Of a stretch of 64,000 nucleotides of DNA, positions 62,869 through 64,000 are shown one piece after another (the first letter of the stretch is position 1; each line of letters begins with the position of its first letter). Source of the DNA: Tessaracoccus sp. OS52. GTDB lineage: Bacteria; Actinomycetota; Actinomycetes; Propionibacteriales; Propionibacteriaceae. A program made the translations under genes and the position numbers. The notes beneath the pieces are model-generated. The model was not told the DNA's origin. It saw only the letters and a program-made list of their open reading frames with translations, and searched no databases. The stretch is from positions 1,054,001-1,118,000 of the forward strand of contig NZ_JAJEWM010000001.1 of NCBI RefSeq assembly GCF_020687685.1, in the 5' to 3' direction.

Positions 62869-64000
62869 TCAGCTGCCCGCCGCCGCCCCACCGTCATGGC
62901 GTCCCGCGAGGGAGGTGACCGGCTGGGGGAGTGCGGCCCCCGAGCCGTCCCGCCGTCCGGTGGGCTCAGGGAGCGCGACGGGCGAACCACTGGCAGCCGA
63001 GGCCACGACCGGGGCCCTGCCGATGGCCGCCAGCAGCAGGGTGTCCTCGCCCTTCAGGAAGCGGTGGCAGCGCACGCCGCCGGTGGCCCTGCCCTTGGCG
63101 GGGTACTCGCTCATCGGCGTGACCTTCACCGAGCCGGGCTCGGTCCCGGGCAGGGCCGAGGAGCTGCCGGAGATGGTGACCACCTCGTCGTGGGCCGGCG
63201 TGGCGGTGCCGAACCAGACCACCTTCGCGCCTGGTGCCAGCTTGACGCCGGCGACACCACCGCCCGTGCGTCCCTGCGGCCTGACCGCGGCGGCGGGGAA
63301 GTGGAGGAGCTGGGCGTCGGAGGTGATGAAGGCAAGGTGGCTGGCCTCGTCGAACAACTCCACGGCGCCGACGAGCTCGTCCCCGTCGTCGAGCCGGATG
63401 ACGTCCCAGGAGTCCTTGGAGATGATCTCGGCCTTCACCCGCTTGACGATGCCGTCCCTGGTCCCCACCGCCAGGCCGGGTGAGGACGGGTCCAGGGTGG
63501 TGACGCAAAGGGGACGCTCGCCGGGTTCCAGCGGCCACAGCTCGCTGGCCAGCGAGCCGCCCTGCAGCGAGGGGGCACTGGCGGTCAGCGGCACCGTCGG
63601 CAATTCGATGGCGCGAGCCTTGACCACCCGGCCACGGTTGGTGATGATGCCGAACTCCGAGTGGGCCGTGGTGCGGGTGGCCGAGACGATGACGTCGTGC
63701 GCGGCCCGGCCGCCCGTGGGGAGCGGGGTGGCGACGTCGGTGCGGGCCACGAGGCCGGTGCCGGACAACAGCACCCAGCAGGGTTCGTCAGGCACCTCGA
63801 GCGGGGCCGACACGGCGCTGACCTGGCCACTCGAGGCCAGCAGGACTGTCCGCCGGGGAGTGCCGAACTCCTTGGCCACGGCGTCGAGTTCGGAGCCGAC
63901 GACCCGGTGCAGGACGGCCGGGTCCTCGATGATCTCCTTCAGCCCCGCGATGGTCTGGGCCAGCTCGTCGGACTCCTTCTCCAGCTCGATGGTGGAGTAC
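62869..64000 (-). CDS. parC: type IIA topoisomerase A subunit (ParC-like), C-terminal part
   Basis: Partial: the gene enters from beyond 64000, and only about 377 C-terminal residues are present. The first part is the end of the coiled coil (ELEKESDELAQTIAGLKEII). The rest is a beta-propeller DNA-wrapping domain with repeated blades: TSDAQLLHFPAAAVRPQGR, GTRDGIVKR and ITNRGRVVKARAIELP. No canonical GyrA box (QxRGGKG) is visible in this part, which favours ParC over GyrA. A Gly/Ala-rich tail ends the protein. It pairs with the ParE-like gene, from which it is separated and opposed by the carbonic anhydrase gene. Confidence 0.85.
   Translation of the reverse strand, partial: YSTIELEKESDELAQTIAGLKEIIEDPAVLHRVVGSELDAVAKEFGTPRRTVLLASSGQVSAVSAPLEVPDEPCWVLLSGTGLVARTDVATPLPTGGRAAHDVIVSATRTTAHSEFGIITNRGRVVKARAIELPTVPLTASAPSLQGGSLASELWPLEPGERPLCVTTLDPSSPGLAVGTRDGIVKRVKAEIISKDSWDVIRLDDGDELVGAVELFDEASHLAFITSDAQLLHFPAAAVRPQGRTGGGVAGVKLAPGAKVVWFGTATPAHDEVVTISGSSSALPGTEPGSVKVTPMSEYPAKGRATGGVRCHRFLKGEDTLLLAAIGRAPVVASAASGSPVALPEPTGRRDGSGAALPQPVTSLAGRHDGGAAAGS

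Overview
The window is about 64 kb of GC-rich, gene-dense chromosome from an actinobacterium. Actinobacterial markers include MtrA-MtrB-LpqB-ComF-HPF-SecA synteny, AdnA-AdnB, Ku, DUF3052, DUF3107, a DUF6459/Rv3235-like gene and a tmRNA tag ending in DFALAA. The tag and the FtsE-FtsX-M23 peptidase-SmpB order fit a member of the Propionibacteriales such as a Tessaracoccus-like organism; that placement is an inference from memory. I see no insertion sequence, prophage, integrase, CRISPR array or island of deviant composition. No gene-free stretch exceeds 300 bases.

Layout. 1-6.7 kb: DUF3052 protein, a double-length eukaryotic-type phosphofructokinase, a convergent beta-propeller lactonase, an anchored Ser/Thr/Pro-rich protein, a ferredoxin-reductase-type flavoprotein and a sugar nucleotidyltransferase. 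6.7-14.2 kb: envelope and export functions (CPA1 antiporter, secreted duplicated-domain protein, secreted trypsin-like protease, MmpL-type transporter with a small coupled membrane protein), then a DUF1697 gene and tRNA-Val. 14.3-22.8 kb: a secreted repeat protein, a GatB/YqeY protein diverging from prfB, the division cluster ftsE-ftsX-M23 peptidase, smpB, an FKBP, a DUF1707 protein, ssrA (tmRNA) and a YqgE-family gene. SmpB and tmRNA form the trans-translation pair.

22.8-30.2 kb: a four-gene, translationally coupled ABC exporter operon (two very large FtsX-like permeases and two ATPases, one with an AbrB-like tail). It is divergent from mtrA-mtrB-lpqB, which is followed by comF, hpf, secA and an Rv3235-like gene (30.3-39 kb). 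Between that gene and a membrane-protein/cupredoxin-like lipoprotein pair lies a four-unit DNA array with an exact 21-bp period. 40.8-47.7 kb: DUF6912, Ku, DUF2505, PHP phosphoesterase, TrpS, a DEAD-box helicase that seems to start at CTG, DUF3107, a PP2C phosphatase and a cold-shock protein.

47.9-64 kb: the AdnA-AdnB helicase-nuclease pair for double-strand-break resection, which together with Ku covers recombination and end joining. Next come an esterase/acyltransferase/DUF6320 cassette, NudC, a molybdopterin oxidoreductase, a small zinc protein, the type IIA topoisomerase B subunit (ParE-like), a beta-carbonic anhydrase and the 3' part of the matching A subunit, which runs off the window.

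Many genes start 6-8 bases after a -10-like TANNNT hexamer with no Shine-Dalgarno sequence, the layout of leaderless actinobacterial mRNAs. The most notable features are the animal-like tandem phosphofructokinase, the AbrB-tailed ABC ATPase operon beside mtrAB, the 21-bp phased array, and two conserved but functionally undefined cassettes (39.1-40.7 kb and 54.2-57.3 kb).
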